A DNA stretch of 64,000 bases from Brevibacillus borstelensis (GCF_003710865.1 NZ_RHHO01000005.1:62001-126000), one strand, 5' to 3'. Numbered from the stretch's first letter, positions 1-8,829 are shown. Program-made: numbers and translations. The notes: generated from the sequence alone by a model not told the origin.

Positions 1-474
1 GAAGTGCATCCCATGTACGCCAGCGATTTCGCACGTGAACTGGATGTTTTGACTTTGGATGAGCTTCGTCAAGCTGTTGCACACATGCTGGAAATCCGCA
101 ATGAGAATTTGTGGATGCTCTTTGGCACCTTGCCGTTCTTTGCCTGCAGTCCATTGGAGGCGGACAGAGAACTGATCCTGAAGCTGCGGGAGGCCAAAAA
201 CGTAACGGTACGCAACGATCCGGACGGCCGAAACAGACTAAACGTAAACGTCTTTACCGGAGACGTCATCGTCACTGATTTCGGAGATGTCGCTCCTTTG
301 GGCAACATCCAGACCGACCGTTTGGATACCATGTTCAGCCGCTGGCAGGAGCACCCGCTGAACCAAAACATCAACTGCTACTGTCCGGCTGCCTCTTGTG
401 CCGGCCCCAACCTGCTGGTTGCCAACACCTACTATGCAAATGAAAACTTTAAAGAGAGAAAAGCGCTGATTTAA
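1..474 (+). CDS. yfkAB: Radical SAM/CxCxxxxC protein YfkAB, C-terminal part
   Basis: The reading frame is open from the first base of the window, so this is the 3' end of a gene that starts outside it. The visible 157 residues end with a cysteine group CYCPAASC (C-x-C-x4-C), which is the hallmark of the YfkAB type of radical SAM protein; the catalytic CxxxCxxC motif would lie upstream, out of view. The family's function is unknown; the C-terminal cysteines are thought to hold an extra metal cluster. A spore protein gene follows 28 bp downstream on the same strand, but co-transcription is only a guess. The assignment rests mainly on the cysteine spacing. Confidence 0.75.
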   Translation, partial: EVHPMYASDFARELDVLTLDELRQAVAHMLEIRNENLWMLFGTLPFFACSPLEADRELILKLREAKNVTVRNDPDGRNRLNVNVFTGDVIVTDFGDVAPLGNIQTDRLDTMFSRWQEHPLNQNINCYCPAASCAGPNLLVANTYYANENFKERKALI

Positions 475-502
475 TGGGCAAACTACCTGTGAGGTGATTT
501 GC

Positions 503-757
503 ATGAGCAGGCGTAGAAGACGTCCTCTCGTACCGCAAGCACAGGCAGGACTGGACCAGTTGAAGGCCAGGGTGGCCGGTGTCAATCAACCCGAGCAGGC
601 GAAATTTGAGGTTGCCCAGGAGCTGAATGTCCCTTTGCAAAACGGATACAACGGCCAGTTGTCCGCTCATGATGCAGGGCGTATCGGCGGTCAGCTGGGC
701 GGGGGCATGGTAAAGGAATTGGTTCGAATGGCGATGGAGCAGCTTCCCCGCAAATAA
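503..757 (+). CDS. Small acid-soluble spore protein, alpha/beta type
   Basis: An 84-residue protein beginning MSRRRRRPLVPQAQ. It carries the two conserved SASP segments: the QAGLDQLK...FEVAQELNVPL stretch, which holds the germination protease-like site, and the YNGQLSAHDAGRIGGQLGGGMVKELV stretch. These proteins coat DNA in the dormant spore and shift UV photochemistry towards spore photoproduct, and are degraded at germination. I chose the ATG at 503 because GAGGTGA (491-497) sits at good spacing. An upstream GTG at 494 overlaps that ribosome site. The arginine-rich N-terminus is longer than in the B. subtilis proteins. A strong terminator follows directly. Confidence 0.93.
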   Translation: MSRRRRRPLVPQAQAGLDQLKARVAGVNQPEQAKFEVAQELNVPLQNGYNGQLSAHDAGRIGGQLGGGMVKELVRMAMEQLPRK

Positions 758-773
758 CCTGACCAAAAAGAAA

Positions 774-810
774 GAACCGCATCGTATGCAGATGCGGTTC
801 TGCTGTTTTT
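774..810 (+). terminator. Intrinsic terminator after SASP gene
   Basis: Perfect 10-bp inverted repeat (GAACCGCATC / GATGCGGTTC) with a 7-nt loop, followed by a T-rich tail (TGCTGTTTTT). Confidence 0.9.
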
Positions 811-829
811 CATCATCTGGTTATTCGTT

Positions 830-1018
830 TCAGCGAAGCCGATCTAACTGCTTGACGCTTGATTTTCTCGGCCCAAGCATGGAGCGGCTGATGTTGTTTA
901 CTTTGTGAAACGAATCAAACATTTGGTCCAGGACCTCGATCAGCTCCCGTACCTGCACCACTTTTCCGTATACACCGTCAAAATGGTGACGAACGTTTTT
1001 TCCATTCAGCCGAAACAT
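830..1018 (-). CDS. Small hypothetical protein
   Basis: Encodes 62 residues (MFRLNGKNVRHHFDGVYG...). I believe it is real because an excellent ribosome site, AGGAGGTG, lies 6 bases before the ATG. The protein is basic, has no signal peptide or membrane segment, and contains a predicted amphipathic helix around residues 20-40 (VVQVRELIEVLDQMFDSFHKV). I do not recognise the family. The neighbour upstream on the same strand is a carbon-nitrogen hydrolase, but the gap of about 100 bp does not force an operon. Confidence 0.6.
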   Translation of the reverse strand: MFRLNGKNVRHHFDGVYGKVVQVRELIEVLDQMFDSFHKVNNISRSMLGPRKSSVKQLDRLR

Positions 1019-1116
1019 GACCGCACCTCCTCTGTTCCTCTCCTACCACCGTATGCGATACGGGCGTCAACGGAGAGAGGGAAACGCCGGTCCATCCGCC
1101 CATTTTTTGAGAAATT

Positions 1117-1911
1117 CTAGAGGCGATACAGGTCCGGACGGCGATCAGCAATTACAGGAATTCGGCTTCTCACTTCATCTACGAGGGAGAGGTCAATCTC
1201 CGCCCTGATGATCTCTTCCTGCTGCATGCCTTCGGCGATAATTTCCCCCCAGGGGTTAATCACCATGGAATGCCCGCAAAATGTATTTCCGTTGCCCTCC
1301 CCGACGCGGTTGCAGGCGATGACGTACATCTGATTCTCAATCGCGCGTGAAATCAAAAGCTGGCGCCAGTGATGAAGCCGGGGATGGGGCCATTGGGCAC
1401 AAACAAACAGAGCCCGTGCTCCTTGCAAAGCATGCACCCGCACCCACTCCGGAAAGCGAATGTCATAGCAAATGACGGAACTGACTGGCTGACCATCCAA
1501 TATGTAAACGCCTGGGCGATCTCCGGCGGCAAGAAACTTTTCCTCTTCCATCAGTCGAAACAAATGCGCCTTTGAATAGCTGCCTGCAAGTTTCCCGCTG
1601 CGATCAAACACAAACGTTGTATTGTACATCCGACCACCCCTGTTTTCCGCGACGGAACCGCCGATTACATGGGCCTGCAGCTTTTCTGCCGCATCGCTCA
1701 GCAATTGCTTGGCTCGCTCGCCGTTTTTATCGGCGATTTCATCCAGCCGCTTCAAATCATAGCCTGTATCCCACAACTCCGGCAAGAGGACCACATCCGG
1801 TCTTTCGTCTGACGATTGGAGTTGATTGACAAAATTCCGAATCGCCTCTACATTTTTTTCCGGCTGTCCAAAAGCAATATCCATCTGCAGCAAGGCAACA
1901 TTCCACTTCAT
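1117..1911 (-). CDS. Carbon-nitrogen hydrolase (nitrilase superfamily, MtnU/omega-amidase-like)
   Basis: A 264-residue cytoplasmic nitrilase-superfamily enzyme that hydrolyses C-N bonds of amides. The catalytic triad is visible: Glu45 in LLPELWDTGY, Lys114 in SYSKAHLF, and Cys148 in SVICYDIRFPEW. Length and motifs fit the omega-amidase/YafV group, which removes alpha-keto acid amides produced by glutamine transamination. B. subtilis MtnU belongs to the same group, but no methionine-salvage genes are nearby, so substrate is open. The ATG at 1911 was chosen because GGGGGGA precedes it by a normal spacing; an in-frame upstream ATG would add 19 residues unlike the family. Confidence 0.88.
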   Translation of the reverse strand: MKWNVALLQMDIAFGQPEKNVEAIRNFVNQLQSSDERPDVVLLPELWDTGYDLKRLDEIADKNGERAKQLLSDAAEKLQAHVIGGSVAENRGGRMYNTTFVFDRSGKLAGSYSKAHLFRLMEEEKFLAAGDRPGVYILDGQPVSSVICYDIRFPEWVRVHALQGARALFVCAQWPHPRLHHWRQLLISRAIENQMYVIACNRVGEGNGNTFCGHSMVINPWGEIIAEGMQQEEIIRAEIDLSLVDEVRSRIPVIADRRPDLYRL

Positions 1912-2018
1912 CTGTTTCCCCCCTGACTTTATTCTCTTAATCGTAGCCTTCACTCCACAGGAGTTCAAGCATAATTGTCGATTTTGCCAGGGGTGCCATC
2001 GGGCAACCGGAAAGAAAA

Positions 2019-2051
2019 GAGAGGGCCCGAGGCTAACCCCGGGCGGGCTTG
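2019..2051 (-). terminator. Possible terminator after LysM gene
   Basis: Read on the minus strand, GCCCG ... CGGGC forms a GC-rich hairpin followed by a pyrimidine-rich tail (CTCTCTTTTCTTT). The stem is short and the loop long, so this is tentative. Confidence 0.4.
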
Positions 2052-2058
2052 AAAAAGA

Positions 2059-2370
2059 TTACGTGCGTGGACGCGGCCGTGCCTCCAGACGAGTTACCCG
2101 TGTTTCGAGACGATCGACGCGCCGATCCAGTTCACGAATATTGCGCTCGGCACGGTCCATGCGCTCATTGAGACGGCGGATACGGCGATCTACATCGTCG
2201 CGCGGCGGTTGAGGCGGACCTGGCTGTCGAACGGGCACCCAGATCGTTTGACCGATATAGATGTAGTACGGGGCGGGGATGTTGTTCACTCGAATCAGTT
2301 CCTGTACGGGAACCCCGAAGCGGGCGGCAATCGCATTTAATGTATCCCCGGGTTGGACTACGTAGTTCAC
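2059..2370 (-). CDS. LysM domain protein with coiled-coil tail
   Basis: A 103-residue protein. Residues 2-45 form one LysM domain (YVVQPGDTLNAIAARFGVPVQELIRVNN ... IYIGQTIWVP), which binds N-acetylglucosamine polymers such as peptidoglycan. A proline-rich hinge (about 48-57) leads to an Arg/Asp/Glu-rich helix (DDVDRRIRRLNERMDRAERNIRELDRRVDRLETRV) with heptad spacing, probably a coiled coil. There is no signal peptide, which is typical of spore-coat LysM proteins made in the mother cell; that role is my inference. The GTG start at 2370 is set by AAGGAG eight bases upstream. Confidence 0.8.
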   Translation of the reverse strand: MNYVVQPGDTLNAIAARFGVPVQELIRVNNIPAPYYIYIGQTIWVPVRQPGPPQPPRDDVDRRIRRLNERMDRAERNIRELDRRVDRLETRVTRLEARPRPRT

Positions 2371-2527
2371 GTAAACCACTCCTTTTTGTATTTGATTCGT
2401 TATTAACCTATGCCCGCCCGCCTGCCTGTGAAATAAGCGATCACCCATTTTCCCAAGATTGGTCAAACACCTACGCCATTCGCCGTGACAGGCTCTTACG
2501 CATTAAAACATTCAGAGAGCCACAGGG

Positions 2528-3328
2528 TTACAGCAAACCAGGTTTGTTCTGCTTGATTTGATCGAGAATATCCAGCATGATCAAATCTATGCATTTTTGA
2601 CGATATTGCAATAATCTTCGCAGAAATTCCTTTTTTCGTTTCGTCAACGCGAGCTGTTTGGGAACAGTGTCGATGGCACGAGTAATCTCCGATTCAGGCA
2701 GCCCTTGAATTCTATTTACCATTTCGTCTACAGCCGACCTGTTGCTTAAAACAACCTTCTTCATGCCAGTGGGAATTCTCATGCTTTTTTTCAACTGAGG
2801 GTGCTTGAATCCCTTCACACGAGCAAATGGAGAATTGGTAGGCGAGCCAAGCAGTGCGCTCCCATGGTCGATTAAATACCAGTTGTACTTTTCCTTCGTA
2901 CTGTCCCGATAGAGTACGAGATTGACACTCGTGCGGTCCTTGTTCAATATCCATGCGTCAAACACGATCACTTGAGCCAAACGCTTGATATCGTTCACAA
3001 ACCACTCCGGACAGTATTTCACCTCTTTTTTTGCCCGCTCCCACGTGATGACTTCTTTTGCGTTCACACGCCTTGAAATATAGCCCCTCACCTTCCTTCT
3101 GTCGGGGCCTGACACCATGGCCGGTTTAAAGTTTGCTACCGGAAATCCCAGGCTTTTTGCAAGGGAATTCGCAAGGTATTCGTTCACGATCATTTGGCGA
3201 TGCTTCCTGCTTTTTTTAGTCCTTTTGTATGGATACTTAAAAAAACCGATGTTTCCTCGTTTATCGCGAACTTTCCAGACTTTTTTTCTCGTTTCTCTCT
3301 TCATGCGCCCTGCATATTTCCACCTCAT
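2528..3328 (-). CDS. HipA-like kinase family protein
   Basis: A 266-residue protein with the C-terminal kinase core of the HipA/PI3K-like fold. Visible motifs are the catalytic loop FDAWILNKDRTSVNLVLY (residues 123-140, with Asp131 and Asn136) and the metal-binding DHG triad (154-156). The N-terminus is very basic (RMKRETRKKVWKVRDKRG). Classical HipA phosphorylates Glu-tRNA synthetase and is held by a HipB antitoxin; no HipB-like gene is adjacent here, and the protein is much shorter than HipA (about 440 aa), so it belongs to the stand-alone HipA-like group of Bacillales with unknown substrate. The start is uncertain: 3328 has only a weak GGA; Met9 is an alternative. Confidence 0.72.
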   Translation of the reverse strand: MRWKYAGRMKRETRKKVWKVRDKRGNIGFFKYPYKRTKKSRKHRQMIVNEYLANSLAKSLGFPVANFKPAMVSGPDRRKVRGYISRRVNAKEVITWERAKKEVKYCPEWFVNDIKRLAQVIVFDAWILNKDRTSVNLVLYRDSTKEKYNWYLIDHGSALLGSPTNSPFARVKGFKHPQLKKSMRIPTGMKKVVLSNRSAVDEMVNRIQGLPESEITRAIDTVPKQLALTKRKKEFLRRLLQYRQKCIDLIMLDILDQIKQNKPGLL

Positions 3329-3472
3329 TCGGTAAATGTTCCTTTCTGCTGATCATAGGTACTGATACAGAATATGGAATTTACACAGATTTGAACCGGG
3401 CATACATTTCAAAAAGCACCAGTTCCGTCTGTGTACGCTGTCACTTCCTTTCTACACGGTTCCTAATCCAGC

Positions 3473-3515
3473 AAAAAAGTCACCGGCAGCGTTTCCACTG
3501 CTGGTGACTTTTTGT
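3473..3515 (-). terminator. Terminator after fumarase (bidirectional)
   Basis: Long near-perfect stem AAAGTCACCGGCAG / CTGCTGGTGACTTT with one mismatch and a 9-nt loop. Runs of A on the left and T on the right mean it can act on both strands; on the minus strand it lies just after fumarase. Confidence 0.9.
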
Positions 3516-3533
3516 CCCATACTCGTATTCTTT

Positions 3534-5063
3534 TTATTTAAAAACAGGCTCCGCGAACTGTGCCAGTTTTTCCATCGAGCTCTTTTCTACATCTGCATGC
3601 AGGCTGTTTCCATGGGAGTCCATCGTAACGATGGCAGCAAAGCCTTTCACGCGAAGGTGCCACATCGCTTCTGGAATACCGAATTCCATAAAGTCGACAC
3701 CTTCAACCTTTTCAATACAGTCTGCATAATACTGAGCTGCTCCCCCGATCGCGTTGAGGTATACAGCACCGTGCTCTCCCAGCGCCTTCAGCGTTTTTGC
3801 GCCCATGCCGCCTTTTCCGATGACAGCCCGAATGCCAAATTTCTTGAGGATATCGCCCTGGTAAGGCTCCTCGCGGATAGATGTTGTCGGTCCGGCTGCT
3901 TTTACGTGCCACTCGCCCTGCTCGTCTTTCAGCATAACAGGACCGCAGTGGTAAATGACGCCGCCATTCAGGTCAACCGGGCAATCGTGATCCGTCAGGT
4001 ATTTGTGCAGGGCATCGCGTCCGGTATGCATGATACCGTTGATGATGACGACATCCCCTACCTTCAGGCTGCGAATTTGCTCCTCGGTGATTGGTGCCTG
4101 AAGCACAACCTCACGACGCTCTGCCTTTGGCTGGTCGGTTTCCGCATCGAGGTTCATGGCAACCGGCTCATCCTTGTACAGGTAACGAATGATTTCGCCC
4201 GTTTCTGCATTGAGGCGGACACCTTGACGGCGGAACGCCCAGCAGTTGTAGGCTACAGATACGAAAAAGCTGGCTGGCAATCTGTTTTCAACGCCGATTT
4301 TGCAGCCGAGCAGCGTGGAAACGCCTCCGAAGCCCATCGTACCGATACCGAGCTCGTTGGCTTTTTCCATGATGTATTTCTCCAGCTCGGCCAGCTCGGG
4401 AATTTCGTTCACATCGTCGACGCGACGGAACAGCTGGTGCTTGGCCAGCGCATAGCCGGACGTCCGGTCGCCACCGATGCCCACTCCGATGAAGCCGGCA
4501 CTGCAGCCTTGTCCTTGCGCCTGGTAAACCGAGTGCAGGATGCACTTGCGAATGCCGTCAAGATCGCGGCCTGCTTTTCCGAGGCCTTCGAGCTCACAGG
4601 GGAGGGAGTACTGGATATTCTTGTTTTCACACCCGCCGCCCTTGAGGATCAGCTTGATTTCGATTTCGTCTTCTTCCCACTGTTCAAAGTGAATGACGGG
4701 CGTTCCCGGTCCCAGGTTGTCCCCGCTGTTCGCACCAGTGAGCGAATCTACAGAATTGGGGCGCAGTTTTCCGGTTTTCGTCGCTTCCACGACGGCTTCA
4801 TAAATCGCTTTTTTGATAACGAGCTGATTTACGCCGACCGGGGTCTTGATTTCAAAGGTCGGCATTCCAGTATCCTGGCAAATGGGGGAAACGTTGTCTT
4901 CCGCCATCTTGATATTTTTTGCAATGGTTGACAATGACAGAGCAGCGCGTGTGCCCATGTCTTCTTTTGCTTTCGCGTCGTTGATGGCGCGGCGCACGTC
5001 CGGAGGCAGGTTCGTCGAGGTTTCGGTAATCAGCTCCAGGATGCTTTGCTTCAATGTATCCAT
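3534..5063 (-). CDS. fumA: Class I (iron-sulfur) fumarate hydratase
   Basis: A 509-residue fused class I fumarase, converting fumarate to (S)-malate in the TCA cycle. The first ~300 residues form the [4Fe-4S] alpha domain with candidate cluster cysteines in ICQDTGMP, KGGGCENK and GCSAGFIGVGIGGDR; residues from about 325 form the beta domain with GKGGMGAKTLKAL and the AMWHLRVKGFAAIVTMDSHGNSLH end. Bacillus subtilis instead relies on class II FumC, so this oxygen-sensitive enzyme is a notable choice for an aerobe, though common in Paenibacillaceae. Ribosome site AAAGGAG precedes the ATG. It is a single-gene unit with its own terminator. Confidence 0.93.
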   Translation of the reverse strand: MDTLKQSILELITETSTNLPPDVRRAINDAKAKEDMGTRAALSLSTIAKNIKMAEDNVSPICQDTGMPTFEIKTPVGVNQLVIKKAIYEAVVEATKTGKLRPNSVDSLTGANSGDNLGPGTPVIHFEQWEEDEIEIKLILKGGGCENKNIQYSLPCELEGLGKAGRDLDGIRKCILHSVYQAQGQGCSAGFIGVGIGGDRTSGYALAKHQLFRRVDDVNEIPELAELEKYIMEKANELGIGTMGFGGVSTLLGCKIGVENRLPASFFVSVAYNCWAFRRQGVRLNAETGEIIRYLYKDEPVAMNLDAETDQPKAERREVVLQAPITEEQIRSLKVGDVVIINGIMHTGRDALHKYLTDHDCPVDLNGGVIYHCGPVMLKDEQGEWHVKAAGPTTSIREEPYQGDILKKFGIRAVIGKGGMGAKTLKALGEHGAVYLNAIGGAAQYYADCIEKVEGVDFMEFGIPEAMWHLRVKGFAAIVTMDSHGNSLHADVEKSSMEKLAQFAEPVFK

Positions 5064-5254
5064 CTTTGTCGCTCCTTTTTAACCATCTGTAGTATCGATA
5101 TCCTAAACCGCCTCTCATTATATCACACTGCTTCGCTTTCGTCCGTAGAATGTGCTTCCCGGGGTGTGAAACATTTCCCCCCACCTTCCGTCTAAAGGAT
5201 AGAAAAAACTGGTTCTGCCGGTTTGCCGGAACGAATGATAAGGGGCGTATTCAA

Positions 5255-7294
5255 ATGAAAAAATGGATGAGTGGAATGTTGGCAGGCGTAATCGCCATAG
5301 CTGCTGTACCTGTTTGGATGAGTTTCGAGAGCCTGGGGGAAAAGGAAGCGGCGGCTTCAGCGAAAGTGGCTGTCGCTTCTGCAAAAGAAGTCGCTCCTGC
5401 TGCCGATCAATCAGTACTGCCAAAGGAGTCCGACCAGCCTCTTCCGGTCGTCGGTTCCTACGAGAAGCTAAAGAAGCTGTTGAAAGACTATGAAAAAGGC
5501 CATGGCATCCAGTATGGGGTAGCCGTGAAAGAAGCGATGGAAGCCGTACCGGCGATGGAGGGAGCACCGGTGCTCAAGGCAAAAACGGCAGCGGCTCCAA
5601 CCCCGGATTCCTCTTCCTACTCCTCTACCAACGTTCAGGTACAGGGAGTCGATGAAGCGGATATTGTCAAAACGGACGGGACGTATTTGTATCAGGCGAC
5701 CCCCGAAGAAGTGCGGATCATTCGGGCAAAACCCGCAACAAGCATGGAGCTCGTCAGCAGATTGAGCTTTTCCGGCGATGAATTCTCCCCGCAGGACATG
5801 TACATCGATGAAAAGCGGCTGATTGTGATCGGACAATCGCGTCCGAAAGCCGTGCGCGACCATATCATAACCAATGAAAAACGGTTCATGCACGGCCACT
5901 CGAATACAATGGTGCAGGCGCTCATCTACGACATCTCGGATAAGCACTCTCCCCGTTTGACCAGAGCACTGGAAGCAGACGGCTACTACGTGTCCTCCCG
6001 GAAGATCGGCTCCAGCTTCTATCTGGTGACCAACAAGGGGATTGATTGGTATGCGCTCTCCAACCAGTCTCAGGAAGTCCCCGGACCGCGTTACCGGGAT
6101 ACAGCACAAGGGGATGATTACAAGACGATCGGCTACTCGGCGATTCGCTACTTTCCTGAAGCGATTCAGCCTGGCTACCTGATCGTCGCGGGAGCCAATC
6201 TCGATAACCCCAAGCAAGCCGCTTCCATCCATACGTATCTGGGCTCAGGCGAAAATGTCTACGCTTCACCGAATAACCTGTACGTGGCAGTCACTCAGCA
6301 AGAGGTGGAGTCAGCGGGCAAAGCAAAGAAATCGCTGATCGCCGGCGGCCCCGTTCCAATCATGAAGAGCGAAACGTCTCTCTACCGCTTTTCCATGAAA
6401 AACGGAAATCTTGCCTATACGGGAAAAGGGACTGTTCCGGGCCGCATGCTGAATCAGTTTTCCCTAGATGAGCACAACGGCTATCTGCGTATCGCGACAA
6501 CCACGGGAGACATGTGGCGAACAGACGAGAATACCTCCAAAAACAACCTGTATGTGCTCGACTCACAATTGCAAGCAATAGGAAAGCTGGAAGGAATCGC
6601 CCCTGGCGAAAGAATCTATTCTGTGCGGTTTATGGGGGACAGAGCCTATATGGTTACCTTTAAACAAGTGGACCCGCTGTTTGTAATCGATGTCAAACAG
6701 CCGGATTCTCCCAAAATTTTGGGCGCTCTGAAAATTCCCGGCTACAGCGACTACCTGCACCCGTATGATGAAAACCATATCATCGGATTTGGCAAAGACG
6801 CCGTGGCCGACAAAGAGACCGCTTTTTACCAAGGAATGAAGCTGGCTTTATTCGATGTCACGGATGTGAGCAAGCCGGTGGAGAAATTCCAGACAGTCAT
6901 CGGGGATCGCGGAACGGATTCCGAGCTGCTGTATGATCACAAAGCGCTGCTGTTCTCCAAGGAGAAACAGCTTTTGGCCTTCCCTGTGTCGGTTCACGAG
7001 CTGACAGCGGAGCAAAAGGCGGAAAAAGATATTCGCGCTTACGGAAGCTTCTCTTTTCAAGGAGCCTATGTTTACGGGCTGAATGAGCAGGATGGATTTG
7101 TCTTGCGCGGGACCATTACCCATCTGAATTCCGACGATATGAAAAAAGCCGGCCAGGATTGGTACGACAGCGCAAAAAACGTAGAGCGGATCGTCTACAT
7201 CGGCGATACGCTGTACACGATCTCACGAGATCAGGTGAAGGCAAACAGCCTGCAAACCCTGACCGAAACGAACACACTGATGTTGTCCAAATAG
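5255..7294 (+). CDS. Secreted beta-propeller domain protein
   Basis: A 679-residue protein. Residues 1-34 are a signal peptide (KKWMSGMLAGVIAIAAVPVWMSF ... AAASA). A linker of low complexity (about 35-125) leads to the large beta-propeller domain known from Bacillales secreted proteins, opening with STNVQVQGVDEADIVKTDGTYLY and showing repeated blade motifs such as VYIGDTLYTIS and AYMVTFKQVDPLFVIDV. Function of the family is unknown; a cell-surface or extracellular role is inferred from the signal peptide. The ATG at 5255 follows AAGGGG at about nine bases; the frame runs open 35 codons upstream without a better start. Not a lipoprotein: no lipobox cysteine. Confidence 0.85.
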   Translation: MKKWMSGMLAGVIAIAAVPVWMSFESLGEKEAAASAKVAVASAKEVAPAADQSVLPKESDQPLPVVGSYEKLKKLLKDYEKGHGIQYGVAVKEAMEAVPAMEGAPVLKAKTAAAPTPDSSSYSSTNVQVQGVDEADIVKTDGTYLYQATPEEVRIIRAKPATSMELVSRLSFSGDEFSPQDMYIDEKRLIVIGQSRPKAVRDHIITNEKRFMHGHSNTMVQALIYDISDKHSPRLTRALEADGYYVSSRKIGSSFYLVTNKGIDWYALSNQSQEVPGPRYRDTAQGDDYKTIGYSAIRYFPEAIQPGYLIVAGANLDNPKQAASIHTYLGSGENVYASPNNLYVAVTQQEVESAGKAKKSLIAGGPVPIMKSETSLYRFSMKNGNLAYTGKGTVPGRMLNQFSLDEHNGYLRIATTTGDMWRTDENTSKNNLYVLDSQLQAIGKLEGIAPGERIYSVRFMGDRAYMVTFKQVDPLFVIDVKQPDSPKILGALKIPGYSDYLHPYDENHIIGFGKDAVADKETAFYQGMKLALFDVTDVSKPVEKFQTVIGDRGTDSELLYDHKALLFSKEKQLLAFPVSVHELTAEQKAEKDIRAYGSFSFQGAYVYGLNEQDGFVLRGTITHLNSDDMKKAGQDWYDSAKNVERIVYIGDTLYTISRDQVKANSLQTLTETNTLMLSK

Positions 7295-7370
7295 AAGCAA
7301 CCATCTGTCAAGGCTGTCCATTCTGTGCTAAGATAAAAAAGAGACACAGCAGAGAGAGGGTGTCACCCGC

Positions 7371-8057
7371 TTGGAATATTTGGACCTAAATCTGACATCG
7401 ACGCTTTCAGGCGTGGCCGTCGTGCTGGTAGTAGCCTTTTTGCGACTGCACTGGCCGTTTCGCTACCAATACATCGGACATTTTTTCAGGCAAAATCCGG
7501 AAAGACGCAAGCGCTGGCTAGACGCTTCCTATCGGCGCAATCGCACGCGGACGGTCGCCATGCTAGATAAGTCAACATTGGAAATCCTGTCGGGAAACTA
7601 TGAATTGGCAGAGAAATATATTGTACAGGGCCTGAATGTATGCAAGGAACGCCCGTCCCTGTTTAATCAGGCAATGGTGCATTACCTCTTTTACAACCTT
7701 GCCTTTGTCTACTTTACGAGCGGCAAGTACTCGGAAGCGCTGGAAATCGCTTTTCGCGTCTATCAGCGGGATCAAGGCATGACCGACTCGCTTGGATTGA
7801 TTGCCTGCTCACACGCCCGGCTGGGTGAGATCGAGAGCGCGATCGAAGCCTACAGCCTGATACCAGGAAAGCGTTCAACCCGAGAATGGAAGCTCCTCTG
7901 CCTGGCCGAAATCGAAGCAGCCAAAGGCAACTACGAGAGAGCAATTACTCATTTGCATCAGCTCATGACAAAATCCGGCCTTTCACTTTGCCTGAATCGC
8001 GCAGAACTGGAGAAGCGTCTGGAAGAATGGACGAAAGCTTCCACACAAGCTGGATAA
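7371..8057 (+). CDS. TPR-repeat protein with N-terminal membrane anchor
   Basis: A 228-residue protein starting at TTG 7371 with GAGAGGG ten bases before it. Residues 8-25 (LTSTLSGVAVVLVVAFLRL) are a single membrane segment; the rest is soluble and carries tetratricopeptide-like helix pairs (LSGNYELAEKYIVQGL, FVYFTSGKYSEALEIAFRVY, CSHARLGEIESAIEAY, AKGNYERAITHL). Such proteins usually scaffold other proteins. No partner is evident: the upstream beta-propeller gene ends 76 bp away on the same strand, so the two might be co-expressed. A strong terminator follows. Confidence 0.75.
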   Translation: MEYLDLNLTSTLSGVAVVLVVAFLRLHWPFRYQYIGHFFRQNPERRKRWLDASYRRNRTRTVAMLDKSTLEILSGNYELAEKYIVQGLNVCKERPSLFNQAMVHYLFYNLAFVYFTSGKYSEALEIAFRVYQRDQGMTDSLGLIACSHARLGEIESAIEAYSLIPGKRSTREWKLLCLAEIEAAKGNYERAITHLHQLMTKSGLSLCLNRAELEKRLEEWTKASTQAG

Positions 8058-8079
8058 CTAGTGATAGGCGTCATCGAAA

Positions 8080-8126
8080 AAGAAGAACCGTACCAACGTT
8101 TGCCGTTGCGCGGTTCTTCTTTATTT
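8080..8126 (+). terminator. Intrinsic terminator after TPR gene
   Basis: Stem AAGAAGAACCG / CGGTTCTTCTT (with a further inner pairing AACG/CGTT in the loop region), followed by TTATTT. The A-rich left flank suggests it may also serve the convergent MBL gene. Confidence 0.82.
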
Positions 8127-8139
8127 CCATGCCATTTTG

Positions 8140-8829
8140 TTATCCCCGAACAATCCCGATCAATTCCTGAAAAAAAGGGGCAATGTCGCCGCGCAGGATC
8201 GGGCCATGCCCTGTAGCCAAATACTCAATCGGCCAGTCCAGCAGAATTTCCAATCCTTCCGCAAAGCCTGCGGCCTTTTCCGGTTCCTCGTCCTTGCATC
8301 GCTGGATGAATTGCCTGCAAGCGTCACGCTGCAGCGTGCCGTAGTCGACAAGTTGTTCCCATGGCGTACTGCCGAAGTGGATGTGATCCCCGATAAAGCA
8401 AATTTTCGTATCCGGATCAAAGAAGGCGACAGATCCCTCCGTATGGAAGGGAAGCTGCCGAAATCGAAGACACGGCAGGTCTCCTCCAGTCCCCGTGAAC
8501 GTATGACCGAAAAAAGTCTGGGAAAAATCGTCTAGCTCATAGTAGTCTTCGAGATGAATCCAATTATGCCGTGAGGGGAAAAGATCGGCGTTTCCGATAT
8601 GGTCAGCATGACGATGCGTGAAGTATACATAGGCAATCTGCTCCGGTTTGACTCCGATCTCCACAAGTGCCTGCTGGAAGTAGGGGCGGTGCTTGCGAAG
8701 ATGGGAGTCCACCAGCACAAACGCATCGTCTTTCGCAATCACATAGCTGTTGATATAGCTTTTCCACGCTTCTTCATAGGTCAGGATCGCCCACGTGGAC
8801 TCGGCGATTTGTTCCGTTACGTTCGTCAA
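8140..8829 (-). CDS. MBL-fold metallo-hydrolase
   Basis: A 229-residue metallo-beta-lactamase-fold enzyme. The zinc-binding HxHxDH motif is seen as THRHADHIGN (His72, His74, Asp76, His77), later ligands as FHTEGSV and CFIGDHIHFG, and a final ATGHGP. Members include glyoxalase II-like thioesterases and lactonases; the substrate cannot be told from sequence. It starts at TTG 8829 with GGAGAG eight bases upstream; no in-frame ATG comes near the N-terminus expected for the family. The gene upstream on the minus strand is an ABC ATPase whose stop lies 84 bp away. Confidence 0.87.
   Translation of the reverse strand: MTNVTEQIAESTWAILTYEEAWKSYINSYVIAKDDAFVLVDSHLRKHRPYFQQALVEIGVKPEQIAYVYFTHRHADHIGNADLFPSRHNWIHLEDYYELDDFSQTFFGHTFTGTGGDLPCLRFRQLPFHTEGSVAFFDPDTKICFIGDHIHFGSTPWEQLVDYGTLQRDACRQFIQRCKDEEPEKAAGFAEGLEILLDWPIEYLATGHGPILRGDIAPFFQELIGIVRG

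Noticed and set aside
3504-4931. Long open frame (475 codons) on the plus strand opposite fumarase
   Set aside because: It is an antisense shadow of the fumarase gene, caused by codon bias; no ribosome site and no recognisable protein motif.
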